NCBI GenBank assembly: GCA_021777105.1
Contig: JAIQZQ010000069.1
Coordinates: 141,345-205,344 of the forward strand
DNA from: Candidatus Anammoxibacter sp.
GTDB taxonomy: Bacteria > Planctomycetota > Brocadiia > Brocadiales > Anammoxibacteraceae
Length of the DNA stretch: 64,000 nt
Direction of reading: 5' to 3'
Shown: positions 8,549 through 17,544 of the stretch, piece after piece
Layout of the letters: each line of letters opens with the position of its first letter
Numbering within the stretch: the first letter of the stretch is position 1
Position numbers and translations under genes: made by a program
Notes under the pieces: model-generated
The model's input: only the letters and a program-made list of their open reading frames with translations
Database searches by the model: none
Told to the model about the DNA's origin: nothing

Positions 8549-9988
8549 TTGCTTTTTCATTCAATACAATTTGGCGTTTTTTTTATTGTAGTTTACCTGT
8601 TATACATTTCAGTTTCACACAAATGGCAAAACAGGATGCTGCTAACCGCAAGCTATGTTTTTTACGGCGCATGGGAATGGAGATATCTGTCGTTGATTTT
8701 TATATCGACCACGGTGGATTATTTCTGCGCTCATGGGATAGAAAAGAGTTCAAGTTCGTCATCGAAAAAAATATTTATCGCGGTTAGCGTATTTGTTAAT
8801 TCCGCGTTGTTATGCGTTTTTAAATATTACGATTTTTTCGCGCTTAATTTTCAAAGTTTAATGGGAACATTTGGATTGGAAGTTCATCCTTATTTTCTGA
8901 ATGTCGCCCTGCCTATCGGCATATCTTTCTATACATTCCAAACCATGAGTTACTCGATAGATGTTTACCGAGGCAAGGTTAAAGCCTCTCGTAATTTTCT
9001 TGATTTTGCTCTTTATGTTTCCTTCTTTCCTCAGTTGATTTCAGGGCCGATTGAGAGAGGTACCAGATTGCTTCCGCAGATTATTAAGCCGCGGGAAATT
9101 ACAAGGCAAAAGCAGGTTCGCGGCGCTTATCTATTTATCTGGGGTTTGTTTCTAAAGGTGTTTATCGCCGACAATCTTGCCGCTATAGTGGATCCTGTGT
9201 TTGATTCAGCGGGAATACACTCCGGAGGCGATGCGCTGCTTGCGGTTTACGCGTTTAGTTTTCAGATTTATTGCGATTTTGCCGGTTATTCATTTATGGC
9301 TATTGGGCTGGCGTTGGCAATGGGCATTAGCTTAATGGAGAATTTCAGGAGGCCGTATTTCTCGCTAAATATATCTGATTTCTGGCGGCGCTGGCATATA
9401 TCTCTTTCTAGCTGGTTCAGGGATTATCTGTTTTCCCCTTTTTACATGTATTTATCAAATTTCAGGTATATCAGGGATAAACCTCTGAATGTAAGGCACG
9501 GCATAGCATTTTTTATTACATTGTTTGTCACTGAATTCCTGCTTGGGTTGTGGCACGGCGCCGGATGGAATTTTGCCTTGTTTGGCGTTTATCACGCTTT
9601 GTTAATCTGGGCGTATTACTATACAAGACAATATTGGGACAGACTTAATAAATTCGTTCAGATTGTATTAACTTACCATCTGGCCTGTGTTGGATGGTTG
9701 ATTTTTAGAAGCTCATCGATAAGCCAGGTTTCGGAAATGTTTTACAGCATGGTCTTTAATTTTAACGCGTCCGTTTCCGTTGATGAACTGGCCGCCGGCG
9801 CCGGTAAATTCGTGGCTTTGGTGTTTATCCTTATTGTAATTCAGATTTGGCAAAATATTAAAAACGACACTGATGTTGTGTTGAAATGGCCGTGGTTTGT
9901 TAAATACGCATTTGTAATTATTTTATGCGGTTTAACCGTTCTTTTCGGCGATTTTGGAGGAAGATCGTTTATCTATTTCCAGTTTTAG
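8549..9988 (+). CDS. MBOAT-family O-acyltransferase (AlgI/DltB-like)
   Basis: The protein has 479 residues and many membrane segments. The TTG start gives LLFHSIQFG, which matches the typical beginning of AlgI-like proteins, and a GAG precedes it at short distance. Family hallmarks are SGPIERG, FRRPYFSLNISDFWRRWHISLSSWFRDY, of which the WRRWHISLS core is diagnostic, and the catalytic-His region GLWHGAGWNF. MBOATs of this group move acyl groups from a cytoplasmic donor to polysaccharide in the periplasm. The upstream ACP is a likely donor and the convergent SGNH protein (stop 21 bases away) a likely partner, as in alginate acetylation or the Dlt system. Confidence 0.92.
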   Translation: MLFHSIQFGVFFIVVYLLYISVSHKWQNRMLLTASYVFYGAWEWRYLSLIFISTTVDYFCAHGIEKSSSSSSKKIFIAVSVFVNSALLCVFKYYDFFALNFQSLMGTFGLEVHPYFLNVALPIGISFYTFQTMSYSIDVYRGKVKASRNFLDFALYVSFFPQLISGPIERGTRLLPQIIKPREITRQKQVRGAYLFIWGLFLKVFIADNLAAIVDPVFDSAGIHSGGDALLAVYAFSFQIYCDFAGYSFMAIGLALAMGISLMENFRRPYFSLNISDFWRRWHISLSSWFRDYLFSPFYMYLSNFRYIRDKPLNVRHGIAFFITLFVTEFLLGLWHGAGWNFALFGVYHALLIWAYYYTRQYWDRLNKFVQIVLTYHLACVGWLIFRSSSISQVSEMFYSMVFNFNASVSVDELAAGAGKFVALVFILIVIQIWQNIKNDTDVVLKWPWFVKYAFVIILCGLTVLFGDFGGRSFIYFQF

Positions 9989-10008
9989 TTTTTTTCGAGT
10001 CCGCCCTG

Positions 10009-11049
10009 TTACAAAGAGTGTCCGGCGGGCGGCAATAACGGTTTAATATAGCCGTAAAGTTCTTTTGCGATAATTGTGTGGCCTTTGTCTGTGAAATGTA
10101 TTCCGTCTTCTTCGTATATTGCGTCAATGTTATATTTTTTAAGCGTTTCAATCATATCTATTGCGTTAACGCCTAGTTCATGAGCAAAGTTATATATGCG
10201 TGGTTGTGAAGATTCCCTGCCGTTTTTCATTTGCTTTTTAGTTGGAAAAATTACAGGCGTTAGTTTAATGCCGTTTTCCTTGCTCATAGTTATGAATTTG
10301 TTGAAATAAATTTGATAACGATCAAAAAGATCGTTATCAATAATTCCTGTTGATTTGCGGGCGACTTTGTCCTTAATACTTGATTTTAATGTTGAAAGAC
10401 GGTCGTACATCTTTCGCCAAAGCAATGATTTGTTATAAAGGAAAGCAAGATGCCTGGTTTTATATTGATCTCTTAATACGGAGTCTTGATTAAATTTCTC
10501 AATAAAAACCGAATCATTTGGACTGACGGCGAGTATTATCATGTCCGGCTTTAGTTTTAACAATTTGTGTTTTAATTGGTAATATTCCCTACGCATATCA
10601 TTGGCTTCAACACTTGCGTCAATTATTTCGCAGCCGCCATTTTGCTCTATATCTTTGTCTTGTTTAATGATGTTCTCCAGTTTAAAAGGAAAAGCGTTTT
10701 CAAGTATTGGCCTGCTTGGGATTGAATCGCCTACTATCACTGTCCTGAAAACGTCAAAAGGTTTGTTTGTGGGGAACTCACGCCATCGGAAACCATGTGA
10801 ATTGATGTTGTATACTCTGCCGTTGATTGCATAGTTGCCTGGTTTCCATTCATAATTCAGCCCTTGCAGGCCGCTTTCAATCGTCATTGGCGAGCTGTTG
10901 TTTTTTTTTAAAAGAAACTTCATTCGAAGGCTCTCGTATAAACGAAAGCCTCCTTCAAAACCGGCTGCGATCAGAATGGCCTGGCATAAAATAACCGAAA
11001 GCTTAAAAAACATTCGTTTGCCTGTTGTGTCTTTAGTTAATGTGCTCAT
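10009..11049 (-). CDS. Membrane-anchored SGNH/GDSL-family protein
   Basis: The protein has 346 residues on the minus strand, convergent with the MBOAT gene. An N-terminal signal-anchor spans about residues 12-35. SGNH blocks are visible: VIVGDS (block I Ser), SPNDS (block III Asn-Asp region) and DGIHFT near the C-terminus (D-x-x-H). Such proteins cooperate with MBOATs by carrying or transferring acyl groups in the periplasm, or act as esterases. It is the only intact gene on the minus strand inside the polysaccharide locus, and its promoter region is shared with the divergent radical SAM gene at 11119. Confidence 0.8.
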   Translation of the reverse strand: MSTLTKDTTGKRMFFKLSVILCQAILIAAGFEGGFRLYESLRMKFLLKKNNSSPMTIESGLQGLNYEWKPGNYAINGRVYNINSHGFRWREFPTNKPFDVFRTVIVGDSIPSRPILENAFPFKLENIIKQDKDIEQNGGCEIIDASVEANDMRREYYQLKHKLLKLKPDMIILAVSPNDSVFIEKFNQDSVLRDQYKTRHLAFLYNKSLLWRKMYDRLSTLKSSIKDKVARKSTGIIDNDLFDRYQIYFNKFITMSKENGIKLTPVIFPTKKQMKNGRESSQPRIYNFAHELGVNAIDMIETLKKYNIDAIYEEDGIHFTDKGHTIIAKELYGYIKPLLPPAGHSL

Positions 11050-11067
11050 AATTAAATGTTTTTACGC

Positions 11068-11098
11068 TTGCGCGGGTTTAAGCCAATTGAAATATAAT
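11068..11098 (+). promoter_or_regulatory. Possible sigma70-type promoter before the 11119 gene
   Basis: A consensus -10 hexamer TATAAT lies at 11093-11098 in the gap between divergent genes. A weak -35 (TTGCGC) lies at 11068-11073 with a 19-base spacer. Transcription would start near 11105, leaving a short leader that carries AGAGG at 11111-11115, 3 bases before the ATG. The weak -35 keeps confidence low. Confidence 0.35.
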
Positions 11099-11118
11099 AT
11101 GTTTAGATATAGAGGCAT

Positions 11119-12165
11119 ATGAATTACAAAAAAATTATTAACTCTGTGCCGTTTAAAGCCCTGTTAAAGAAAAAGTTTAATAGGAATGATTTTATAAAAA
11201 AGTCATTAATATATAAACTTTTTTTTAATATCTTAATTCAAAACAGGGTAAAAGGCTATAAAAAAGGGCCTGAGATAGTTTTAATTGAGAACACCAATTA
11301 TTGCAATGCAAAATGCGTAATCTGCCCTCATTTCTCTGGAATTAATAAAGCTAAAGGGTTTATGGACTTTAGTCTTTTTACAAAAATAATTGATAATATG
11401 TTAGACCTTAAAATTAAGAGATTACAGATTACAGGAACTGGGGAGCCGCTTATTGATAAAAATTTGGTGGATAAAATTAAATACGCAAAAAAAAAAGGGA
11501 TAGACGAACTGAATATATTTACAAACGGGTCCCTGTTAACCGAGGAGCTAGCCGCGGAAATATTAGATTCTGGGCTTGATCTTATCTGCTTTAGTTTCGA
11601 CGGCATTAAAAAAGAGGAATATGAGAAGATTAGAATAGGTCTGGTTTATGATAATGTTTTAAGAAATATCCGCTATTTTCTTAAATTAAGGGAGAAAAAG
11701 AGGAAAAAAGAGCCATATGTTATTATTAATAGCTTTGTGAGAGATGTAAATATTGACTATTTCAATTCTCAAATATTAAAAGATATATATGCTTTGGTTG
11801 ACAAATGGAATTTGTATCCTGTTGAGAGTGAAACTCATAAATGGGGAGGGGCTGTTGAGCCCATTAATGATAATGCGCTAGATGAAGAGGTTATTAATGT
11901 GCCGTGCCGGCGATTATGGGCCACCCTTAATATATTGTGGGATGGACAGGTTGTGCCTTGTTGTATGGATTATGAAGGCGATTTCGCGCTTGATGATATT
12001 TGCGAAAAAAAGATACAGGAAATTTGGCAATCCCATAAGTTTGAGGAGTTTCGGGAAATGCATAGGAAAAACCGAGTGTCTGAAATCTTAATTTGCTCTA
12101 ATTGTTCTGAACGTTTATCCTGGTTTCCGCAAAATTGCGCCAGACTGCTGGATTCAATAATATAA
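11119..12165 (+). CDS. Radical SAM/SPASM protein
   Basis: The protein has 348 residues. The radical SAM cluster motif is YCNAKCVICPH (C-x3-C-x2-C), followed by TGTGEPL, the SAM-binding GGE-like motif. The C-terminal SPASM-type region has Cys at VPCRR, VPCCMDYEG and ICSNC, the last with further spacing typical of an auxiliary Fe-S cluster. Family members carry out radical modifications of peptides, sugars or small molecules in the cytoplasm. It begins a block of sugar-related genes and overlaps the next gene by one base (TAATG), which suggests coupling. The substrate is unknown. Confidence 0.88.
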   Translation: MNYKKIINSVPFKALLKKKFNRNDFIKKSLIYKLFFNILIQNRVKGYKKGPEIVLIENTNYCNAKCVICPHFSGINKAKGFMDFSLFTKIIDNMLDLKIKRLQITGTGEPLIDKNLVDKIKYAKKKGIDELNIFTNGSLLTEELAAEILDSGLDLICFSFDGIKKEEYEKIRIGLVYDNVLRNIRYFLKLREKKRKKEPYVIINSFVRDVNIDYFNSQILKDIYALVDKWNLYPVESETHKWGGAVEPINDNALDEEVINVPCRRLWATLNILWDGQVVPCCMDYEGDFALDDICEKKIQEIWQSHKFEEFREMHRKNRVSEILICSNCSERLSWFPQNCARLLDSII

Positions 12166-13127
12166 TGATGTCTGCAAGCCTGCCATTGGTTTCAATTGTT
12201 ATCCCTGTTTTTAATAATGAAGAGCATATTTTAAGGGCGTTAGACTCTGTTTCAGGCCAAAGTTATAAAAACTTTGAAGTTGTTTTAGTTAACGACGGCT
12301 CGCATGATAATAGCGTTGATAGAGCCCGCGATTTTCATGATAATCACAAAGAGATCAATTTAACAATAATTGAGCAAACAAATAACGGCGCCGGTTCTGC
12401 CAGAAATACCGGGATACGATTGTGCAAAGGCGAATTTGTTTCATTTCTTGACGCTGACGATTGGTGGCTGCCGGGGAAGCTGGAAAAGGTTGTTAATCTT
12501 TTTAAAGATGAAGCGAACGCTGACTTGGTGTGCCATGATGAAATAATGGTTGATGTTCATGGCGTTAAAAACCTTATTGATCATAAAAAAAAGTATGTTG
12601 AAAAGAACAATACATTTGTCAGCATGTATTACGGCAACTTCCTTTCTCCTTCGGCGGTAACAGTTAAAAAGAAGAGTTTGTTAAAAACCAATTTATTTGA
12701 TGAGAAGTTGGAAACAGCCGAAGAGTATGACTTATGGCTCCAATTAGCAAAATTTGTAAAAATAGAGTTTATAAACGAACCTCTTGGTTATTTTTTTGAT
12801 AATCCTAATGGATTGTCCCAAAATCTGGAAAAAAGAATTGTTTTTGAAAGTCTAATTCTGAAGCGTTATGCGTCATATTTAGGCAAATATTGCAAATATC
12901 CAGGCATCAAATATCGACAAAGAGTCAGTCAGATTGTCGGAGCGGTTGGTAGAGATTATTTTGAAAGAAAGGATTATAAAAATGCTTTTATAAAATTTAT
13001 AAGAGCATTTATTATATATCCTTTAAATTATAAAACAATTATTTATCCTTTTTACCTAATATTAAAGAATTTAAAGAATTTAAAGAATGAAGATACTTCT
13101 AATACAACCGCCTCAAACAATACTTAA
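12165..13127 (+). CDS. Family 2 glycosyltransferase
   Basis: The ATG at 12165 shares its A with the previous stop; a second ATG follows at 12168. The protein has about 320 residues and a GT-A fold: VSIVIPVFNNE at the N-terminus, VVLVNDGSHDNS as the nucleotide-binding Asp block, GAGSARNTGI, and FLDADDWW as the D-x-D metal site. It transfers a sugar from a nucleotide donor onto a growing lipid-linked glycan at the inner membrane. The C-terminus (LKNLKNLKN) is encoded by three tandem AAAGAATTT-type repeats at 13066-13090 and overlaps the next gene by 41 bases. Confidence 0.9.
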   Translation: MMSASLPLVSIVIPVFNNEEHILRALDSVSGQSYKNFEVVLVNDGSHDNSVDRARDFHDNHKEINLTIIEQTNNGAGSARNTGIRLCKGEFVSFLDADDWWLPGKLEKVVNLFKDEANADLVCHDEIMVDVHGVKNLIDHKKKYVEKNNTFVSMYYGNFLSPSAVTVKKKSLLKTNLFDEKLETAEEYDLWLQLAKFVKIEFINEPLGYFFDNPNGLSQNLEKRIVFESLILKRYASYLGKYCKYPGIKYRQRVSQIVGAVGRDYFERKDYKNAFIKFIRAFIIYPLNYKTIIYPFYLILKNLKNLKNEDTSNTTASNNT

Positions 13128-14553
13128 ATACAAAGCAAAAAGCTGCCAACCCTCTTTAGGGCTAGGTTATATTGCTTCCGTCTTAAGAAAGAAACATGAA
13201 ATTGTGATTCTTGATTCCCTTGCGGAAGGTTTTGATAATGAAGTTCCTGTTAGCGAGACTACATGCAGGTACGGGCTTTCGTTTGAGGAGATAAAAGCGC
13301 GGACAGCGCAAATCAAGCCCGATGTTGTGGGTGTGACTTGCCTTTTTTCGACCCAATTCAGAAACGCCCTTAACGTTTGCGTTGCCGTTAAAGAAGCTGG
13401 TCCTGGGATATTGACCATGGTTGGCGGTCATCATATTTCAGCAATGCCTCTGCAGGTTCTTGAAAACAGAGATATTGATTTTGTTGTGAGGCTTGAGGCG
13501 GAGACTATTATAGAAAATTTCATGGAAGCAATTGAGAAAAACAACGATTACGGTGGTATTCCAAATATAGGATATAGGAAAAACGGCGAAATAATCTTAA
13601 ATGATTTAGAGATTAATAGAGACTATCTGGACGCGTTGCCTTTTCCCGCATGGGATCTGTTTCCGCTTGAAAGATATTTTGAGATTAACAGGGCGCATGG
13701 AGGCACTATTACGGAGCCTCCGTTTTTCCCGGTTTTGACATCAAGGGGCTGCCCTTCTAAATGTGTTTTTTGCAGCTCCCATATTGTGCACGGCAAGAAA
13801 TACAGAAAAAGAAGCGTTAATAATATTATTGAGGAACTAAAGTTATTAAAGAATAATTATGGCGCTAAGGCTGTATTTTTTGAGGACGATAATCTTACAC
13901 TGGACAAGGAGAGGGCTCGCGATCTTTTTAAAAGGATGAAGAGCGCTAGACTTGACATTACATGGTGCACTCCAAATGGCCTTTTTGTTCAATCTTTGGA
14001 TGAGGAGATGTTGCAATTAATGAAAAGCGCCGGATGTCATAGCGTTAGTTTTGCCGTTGAATCCGCCGATCCAAAGACGCAGAAGGAGATTATCGGCAAG
14101 AAAGTTGATATAAATAAAGTTGATGTTCTGCTGGACAAGGCTAAAGATTTGGAGCTTGCCGCCCATCTTTTCTTTATTGTTGGGTTTCCAGGGGAGAGTT
14201 GGGAGCAAATTGAGGCAACTTTAAAATACGCAAAATCGGCCAATTGTGAAAACGTCAACATTTTTTTCGCCACTTCACTGCCCGGCAGCGAACTTCTGGA
14301 AAGATGCAAAAAGAATAATTTACGCGAGGACTCTTCATCGTTTGATCTTGAAGACAGTTTGAATTTTAAACATGATATTGTTGAAAATAATCGTATTGAA
14401 AAAGCGGTGCATAACGCCAGACTTGTTATTAAATTAAAAACCATTCTTCGAAATCCTGATCTGTTTTTTGAAAAGGTTGCCGGGAAATTGCAAAATGATC
14501 CTAAATATTTTGTTAAGTATGTCAAAAGGATGATTCTAGGACTTGTAAAGTGA
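13087..14553 (+). CDS. B12-binding-domain radical SAM protein
   Basis: The protein has 488 residues. The N-terminal cobalamin-type Rossmann domain (ILLIQPPQ, SLGLGYIAS, MVGGHH) spans about residues 1-160. The radical SAM core begins at TSRGCPSKCVFCSS (C-x3-C-x2-C). Enzymes of this BchE-like class often methylate or rearrange unactivated carbons. The gene starts within the end of the glycosyltransferase gene. Where many relatives read VRGEGE the sequence is VRLEAE. The substrate is not predictable; a sugar or lipid of the surface glycan is inferred from position. Confidence 0.88.
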   Translation: MKILLIQPPQTILKYKAKSCQPSLGLGYIASVLRKKHEIVILDSLAEGFDNEVPVSETTCRYGLSFEEIKARTAQIKPDVVGVTCLFSTQFRNALNVCVAVKEAGPGILTMVGGHHISAMPLQVLENRDIDFVVRLEAETIIENFMEAIEKNNDYGGIPNIGYRKNGEIILNDLEINRDYLDALPFPAWDLFPLERYFEINRAHGGTITEPPFFPVLTSRGCPSKCVFCSSHIVHGKKYRKRSVNNIIEELKLLKNNYGAKAVFFEDDNLTLDKERARDLFKRMKSARLDITWCTPNGLFVQSLDEEMLQLMKSAGCHSVSFAVESADPKTQKEIIGKKVDINKVDVLLDKAKDLELAAHLFFIVGFPGESWEQIEATLKYAKSANCENVNIFFATSLPGSELLERCKKNNLREDSSSFDLEDSLNFKHDIVENNRIEKAVHNARLVIKLKTILRNPDLFFEKVAGKLQNDPKYFVKYVKRMILGLVK

Positions 14554-14593
14554 AAAATCATTTTGTTTTGCTCCTGTTATTGTTGTTAAAAAA

Positions 14594-15661
14594 GTGAATA
14601 GTAAAATATTTAATGATATTTATAGAGCCAATGTAAAAAGGGAAAGCAATGATTTAAACAAATATTTGCCTCTTAACAGAACAAGTTTTTTTGCCTTTGG
14701 ACGTATTGCGTTAAGAGAAGGGCTGCGTTGTTGCGAACTGAAAAAGGGTGAAACTGTTTTAGTTCCCTCTTTTATTTGCAGGGAAGTCTTAAGCAGCTTT
14801 ACTGAACTAGGGATTAATATTGTATTTTACAATATAGATGAAAACCTTGAGTGTAATTATGATGAAATTGAGGCGTTGTCGGCAAAAGGGTGCAAGGCGA
14901 TACTGTTTGTAAACTACTTTGGGTTTCCGCATCCTGTAAGGCGGCTTAAGGCTATAGCCAAGAAATGCGGCATCTTGTTATTTGAAGATAACGCCCATGG
15001 TTTTTTAAGCTGTGATAAAAATGTTCCTCTTGGTTTAAGAGGCGATGTTGGGATATTTAGTTTAAGAAAAACCGTTAATGTGCCTAATGGGGCGGCGTTA
15101 GTCTTAAACAATGAAAGTTTAATAAACAACCCCGGCAATGAATTGTATGAAAAATATAAGATTGTTAAATCATGCCGCAAACCTGAGATAAAACATATTC
15201 TTAAAGAATCCGTAAGACCATTTATGGCTTTTAGCGGCAATACATTCCGCAGGGTTGCGCTGAATAGTTGCTGGAGTGTTAAAAGAGCGCTTTCGTCGAG
15301 CATAGATAACGGCGATTGCGAAGAGCATGTTCCGGCGGGCTGTTTTTCACAATTTTCAATGAATTTATTGAAGAAAATAGATTTATCCTATGAAATTCAA
15401 AAGAGACGCAGTCTATTTTTCAGCTTCAAGTCAATGATAGACAACATTAAGTCTTGCGCGCCTATATTTGCCAACCTCCCCGATGGGGTAGCTCCTTACG
15501 GATATCCTTTTTATTATAACGGCAATGATATAAATAGTTTTCAGGACTCATTATGGAAAGAGGGCGTTCATTCCTTAAATTGGCCCAGTCTGCCCATGTC
15601 TGTGGAAAATTCGCATCCTAAATTTTACGATAAAATAGTTGTTATTCCATTCTCATGGTGA
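14594..15661 (+). CDS. DegT/DnrJ/EryC1-type PLP-dependent aminotransferase
   Basis: The start is GTG 14594, and the protein has 355 residues. The fold-type I PLP signatures are VLVPSFICREV, LFEDNAHGF (the Asp that contacts the PLP ring nitrogen) and SLRKTVNVPNG, where the Lys probably forms the Schiff base. Relatives aminate keto sugars for surface glycans, or act as related PLP enzymes. Similarity is moderate and the pattern is divergent from the classical sugar aminotransferases. It overlaps the next gene by 7 bases, so the two are likely co-translated. Confidence 0.75.
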   Translation: MNSKIFNDIYRANVKRESNDLNKYLPLNRTSFFAFGRIALREGLRCCELKKGETVLVPSFICREVLSSFTELGINIVFYNIDENLECNYDEIEALSAKGCKAILFVNYFGFPHPVRRLKAIAKKCGILLFEDNAHGFLSCDKNVPLGLRGDVGIFSLRKTVNVPNGAALVLNNESLINNPGNELYEKYKIVKSCRKPEIKHILKESVRPFMAFSGNTFRRVALNSCWSVKRALSSSIDNGDCEEHVPAGCFSQFSMNLLKKIDLSYEIQKRRSLFFSFKSMIDNIKSCAPIFANLPDGVAPYGYPFYYNGNDINSFQDSLWKEGVHSLNWPSLPMSVENSHPKFYDKIVVIPFSW

Positions 15662-16638
15662 TAGAAGCTGTAACGTTTAAAGATTGCGGGGCTGAATGGA
15701 ACAGACATTTATTGCAATTTCCATCCAATAATATTTATCAAAGTTATGAATGGGGCGAGTATCGGAGGAAATTTGGATGGATGCCTCAACGCACTCTTTA
15801 TCTCCACAAAAACAAGCCTGTCGGATTGATTCAGGCGCTGACTAAAAAGGGTCGATTTGCAAAATTTAACATTACATGGGCGCCCGGCGGCCCTGTTGTC
15901 TCCGGCAATAATGAACTGTTGCCGGAAATATTGACTTCATTTATTAGTCAATTTAATAAATCGTTTTATTATGTCAGGATTCAGCCGCCTGTAAATTATG
16001 AGCAGTGTACCCCCCAGAAATCAGGATTTAGAAAAGCCTGTGTCAGGTTGGGGACAAAATATACATTTAGAAAAAATCTTGCTTGCGATTTAATAAAAGA
16101 ACTTTCAAAAAACTGGAGACATAACCTAAAAAGGGCCTTAAAAAGAAACTTTGTTATAGAAAAAGCAGAGCCCGCCAGAGATATCGACAAAATAATAACG
16201 GTATATGATGATATGGTAAAGACCAAAAACCTTAATTATAATGCCACGCATAATGAAAATGAGTTGCGCGAGATGTTGATTAATTTGAAAAATTTACATA
16301 TATGGCTATGCGCTGATAGCTCAGGGAAGATATGCGCGGTAAAAGGTTATGTTTCACAGGGTGAAACAGCTTACGAAATAATATCCGCCTCCACAGGCGA
16401 GGGACGGAAGAATTACTCATCGTACGCCCTTGCAATGCATGTTATTGAAGCCGCAAAAAAAGAGGGGATGTTAATGTATGACCTTGGAGGCACGGATCCG
16501 GATTTAAATATAGGCGTTCACAATTTTAAAAATGGAATTGGCGGCGATTTAATTAACATTCCCCCGGAATGGGAGACAACAAATATTCCTTTTTATAATT
16601 TAATATTTAATATTTATTTACGATTTTACAGAAAATGA
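15655..16638 (+). CDS. FemAB/GNAT-like acyl- or aminoacyltransferase
   Basis: The protein has 327 residues with two GNAT-like halves. The early motif YQSYEWGEYRRKFGW and the late motif YDLGGTDPDLN before VHNFKNGIGG are typical of FemAB-like proteins (lipid II glycyltransferase superfamily). In peptidoglycan biology these enzymes use aminoacyl-tRNA; in polysaccharide loci they are common but their substrates are mostly unknown. The nearby deacetylase, AsnB-like enzyme and O-antigen ligase resemble gene content of exosortase A loci, but no exosortase or PEP-CTERM protein is seen here. Confidence 0.82.
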   Translation: MVIEAVTFKDCGAEWNRHLLQFPSNNIYQSYEWGEYRRKFGWMPQRTLYLHKNKPVGLIQALTKKGRFAKFNITWAPGGPVVSGNNELLPEILTSFISQFNKSFYYVRIQPPVNYEQCTPQKSGFRKACVRLGTKYTFRKNLACDLIKELSKNWRHNLKRALKRNFVIEKAEPARDIDKIITVYDDMVKTKNLNYNATHNENELREMLINLKNLHIWLCADSSGKICAVKGYVSQGETAYEIISASTGEGRKNYSSYALAMHVIEAAKKEGMLMYDLGGTDPDLNIGVHNFKNGIGGDLINIPPEWETTNIPFYNLIFNIYLRFYRK

Positions 16639-16653
16639 ATTAGTGGTTGTTTC

Positions 16654-17439
16654 TTGAATAGCAAAATCTGGGCAAAAAAAATAATATCTTCATTAATCCC
16701 TCCTGCCGCAGGCGGCGGGGCGCGTATTCTCTTATACCATTCCGTTGGCAAGCCGGGCTCTAATGACAGGTTGGGGTTAAGAATCACTCCCCAACAATTT
16801 GAGCTGCAAATCAAATTTCTTATAGAAAATGGATATTATATAGTTTCACTTGATGAGTTGGCGGACTCTATAAAAGATAACTGTATAAGAAGAAACACTA
16901 TCTGTATAACATTTGATGACGGATTTAAGGATAATATGGAGCATGCTTTCCCTATTCTATTTAAATACGGCATTAAATTTACAGTGTTTGTTGCTCCGGC
17001 TTTCCTGGACGGCTATATAAAAAGAAGATATGAGTGGGTGTATCTTGATTTTTTAGATTGGAATGATGTAAATTATTTGCTGAACAAAGGAGGCGATATT
17101 GGTTGCCATTCAATGAACCATGAAGATTTGACTATTCTTAACAATGATCAACTACATGACGAGGTTATTTTGGCAAAGGAGAAGTTGCAGGAAAAAACAG
17201 GCAAAGTTATTAATAATTTTAGTTATCCATATGGCAGGATTAATAACAGTTCTATGAGGTTTCTTGCAAATTCCGGTTTTAAAACGGCTTGTAGCACAAA
17301 AATAGGGGTAAATGGAAACTCTGCGGAATTATTTGACCTAAAACGAACGGAGATCACCTACTACGACTCTTTATCTGATTTTAAAAGAAAACTGGAAGGT
17401 CGATACGATTGGCTGGCCATAACTCAAAATAGAGTTTAA
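16654..17439 (+). CDS. Polysaccharide deacetylase (CE4)
   Basis: The start is TTG 16654 and the protein has 261 residues. NodB-homology motifs are clear: YHSVG, ITFDDGF (catalytic and metal Asp pair), CHSMNHEDL (H-x3-H metal ligands) and FSYPYGR. CE4 enzymes remove N-acetyl groups from glycans. No cleavable signal peptide is visible, as is common for the exosortase A-type deacetylases. The stretch encoding residues 14-20 (PPAAGGG) holds the GC-rich near-palindrome CCTGCCGCAGGCGG. Confidence 0.92.
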   Translation: MNSKIWAKKIISSLIPPAAGGGARILLYHSVGKPGSNDRLGLRITPQQFELQIKFLIENGYYIVSLDELADSIKDNCIRRNTICITFDDGFKDNMEHAFPILFKYGIKFTVFVAPAFLDGYIKRRYEWVYLDFLDWNDVNYLLNKGGDIGCHSMNHEDLTILNNDQLHDEVILAKEKLQEKTGKVINNFSYPYGRINNSSMRFLANSGFKTACSTKIGVNGNSAELFDLKRTEITYYDSLSDFKRKLEGRYDWLAITQNRV

Positions 17440-17544
17440 TACGTGAAAAAACCGAATATTTCAGTTGATCTTTTGAGACATTAAAAAGGGCGAAGTTAAA
17501 AAGATATTAAGCTTAATACTTCGATTTGTAGATAAAAATAAGGT

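Noticed and set aside
17440..17544. Short frame MKKPNISVDLLRH with a possible continuation in another frame
   Set aside because: The first frame stops after 13 residues, and the continuation has no usual start codon and needs a frameshift. I could not connect it to any family, so it is treated as non-coding.
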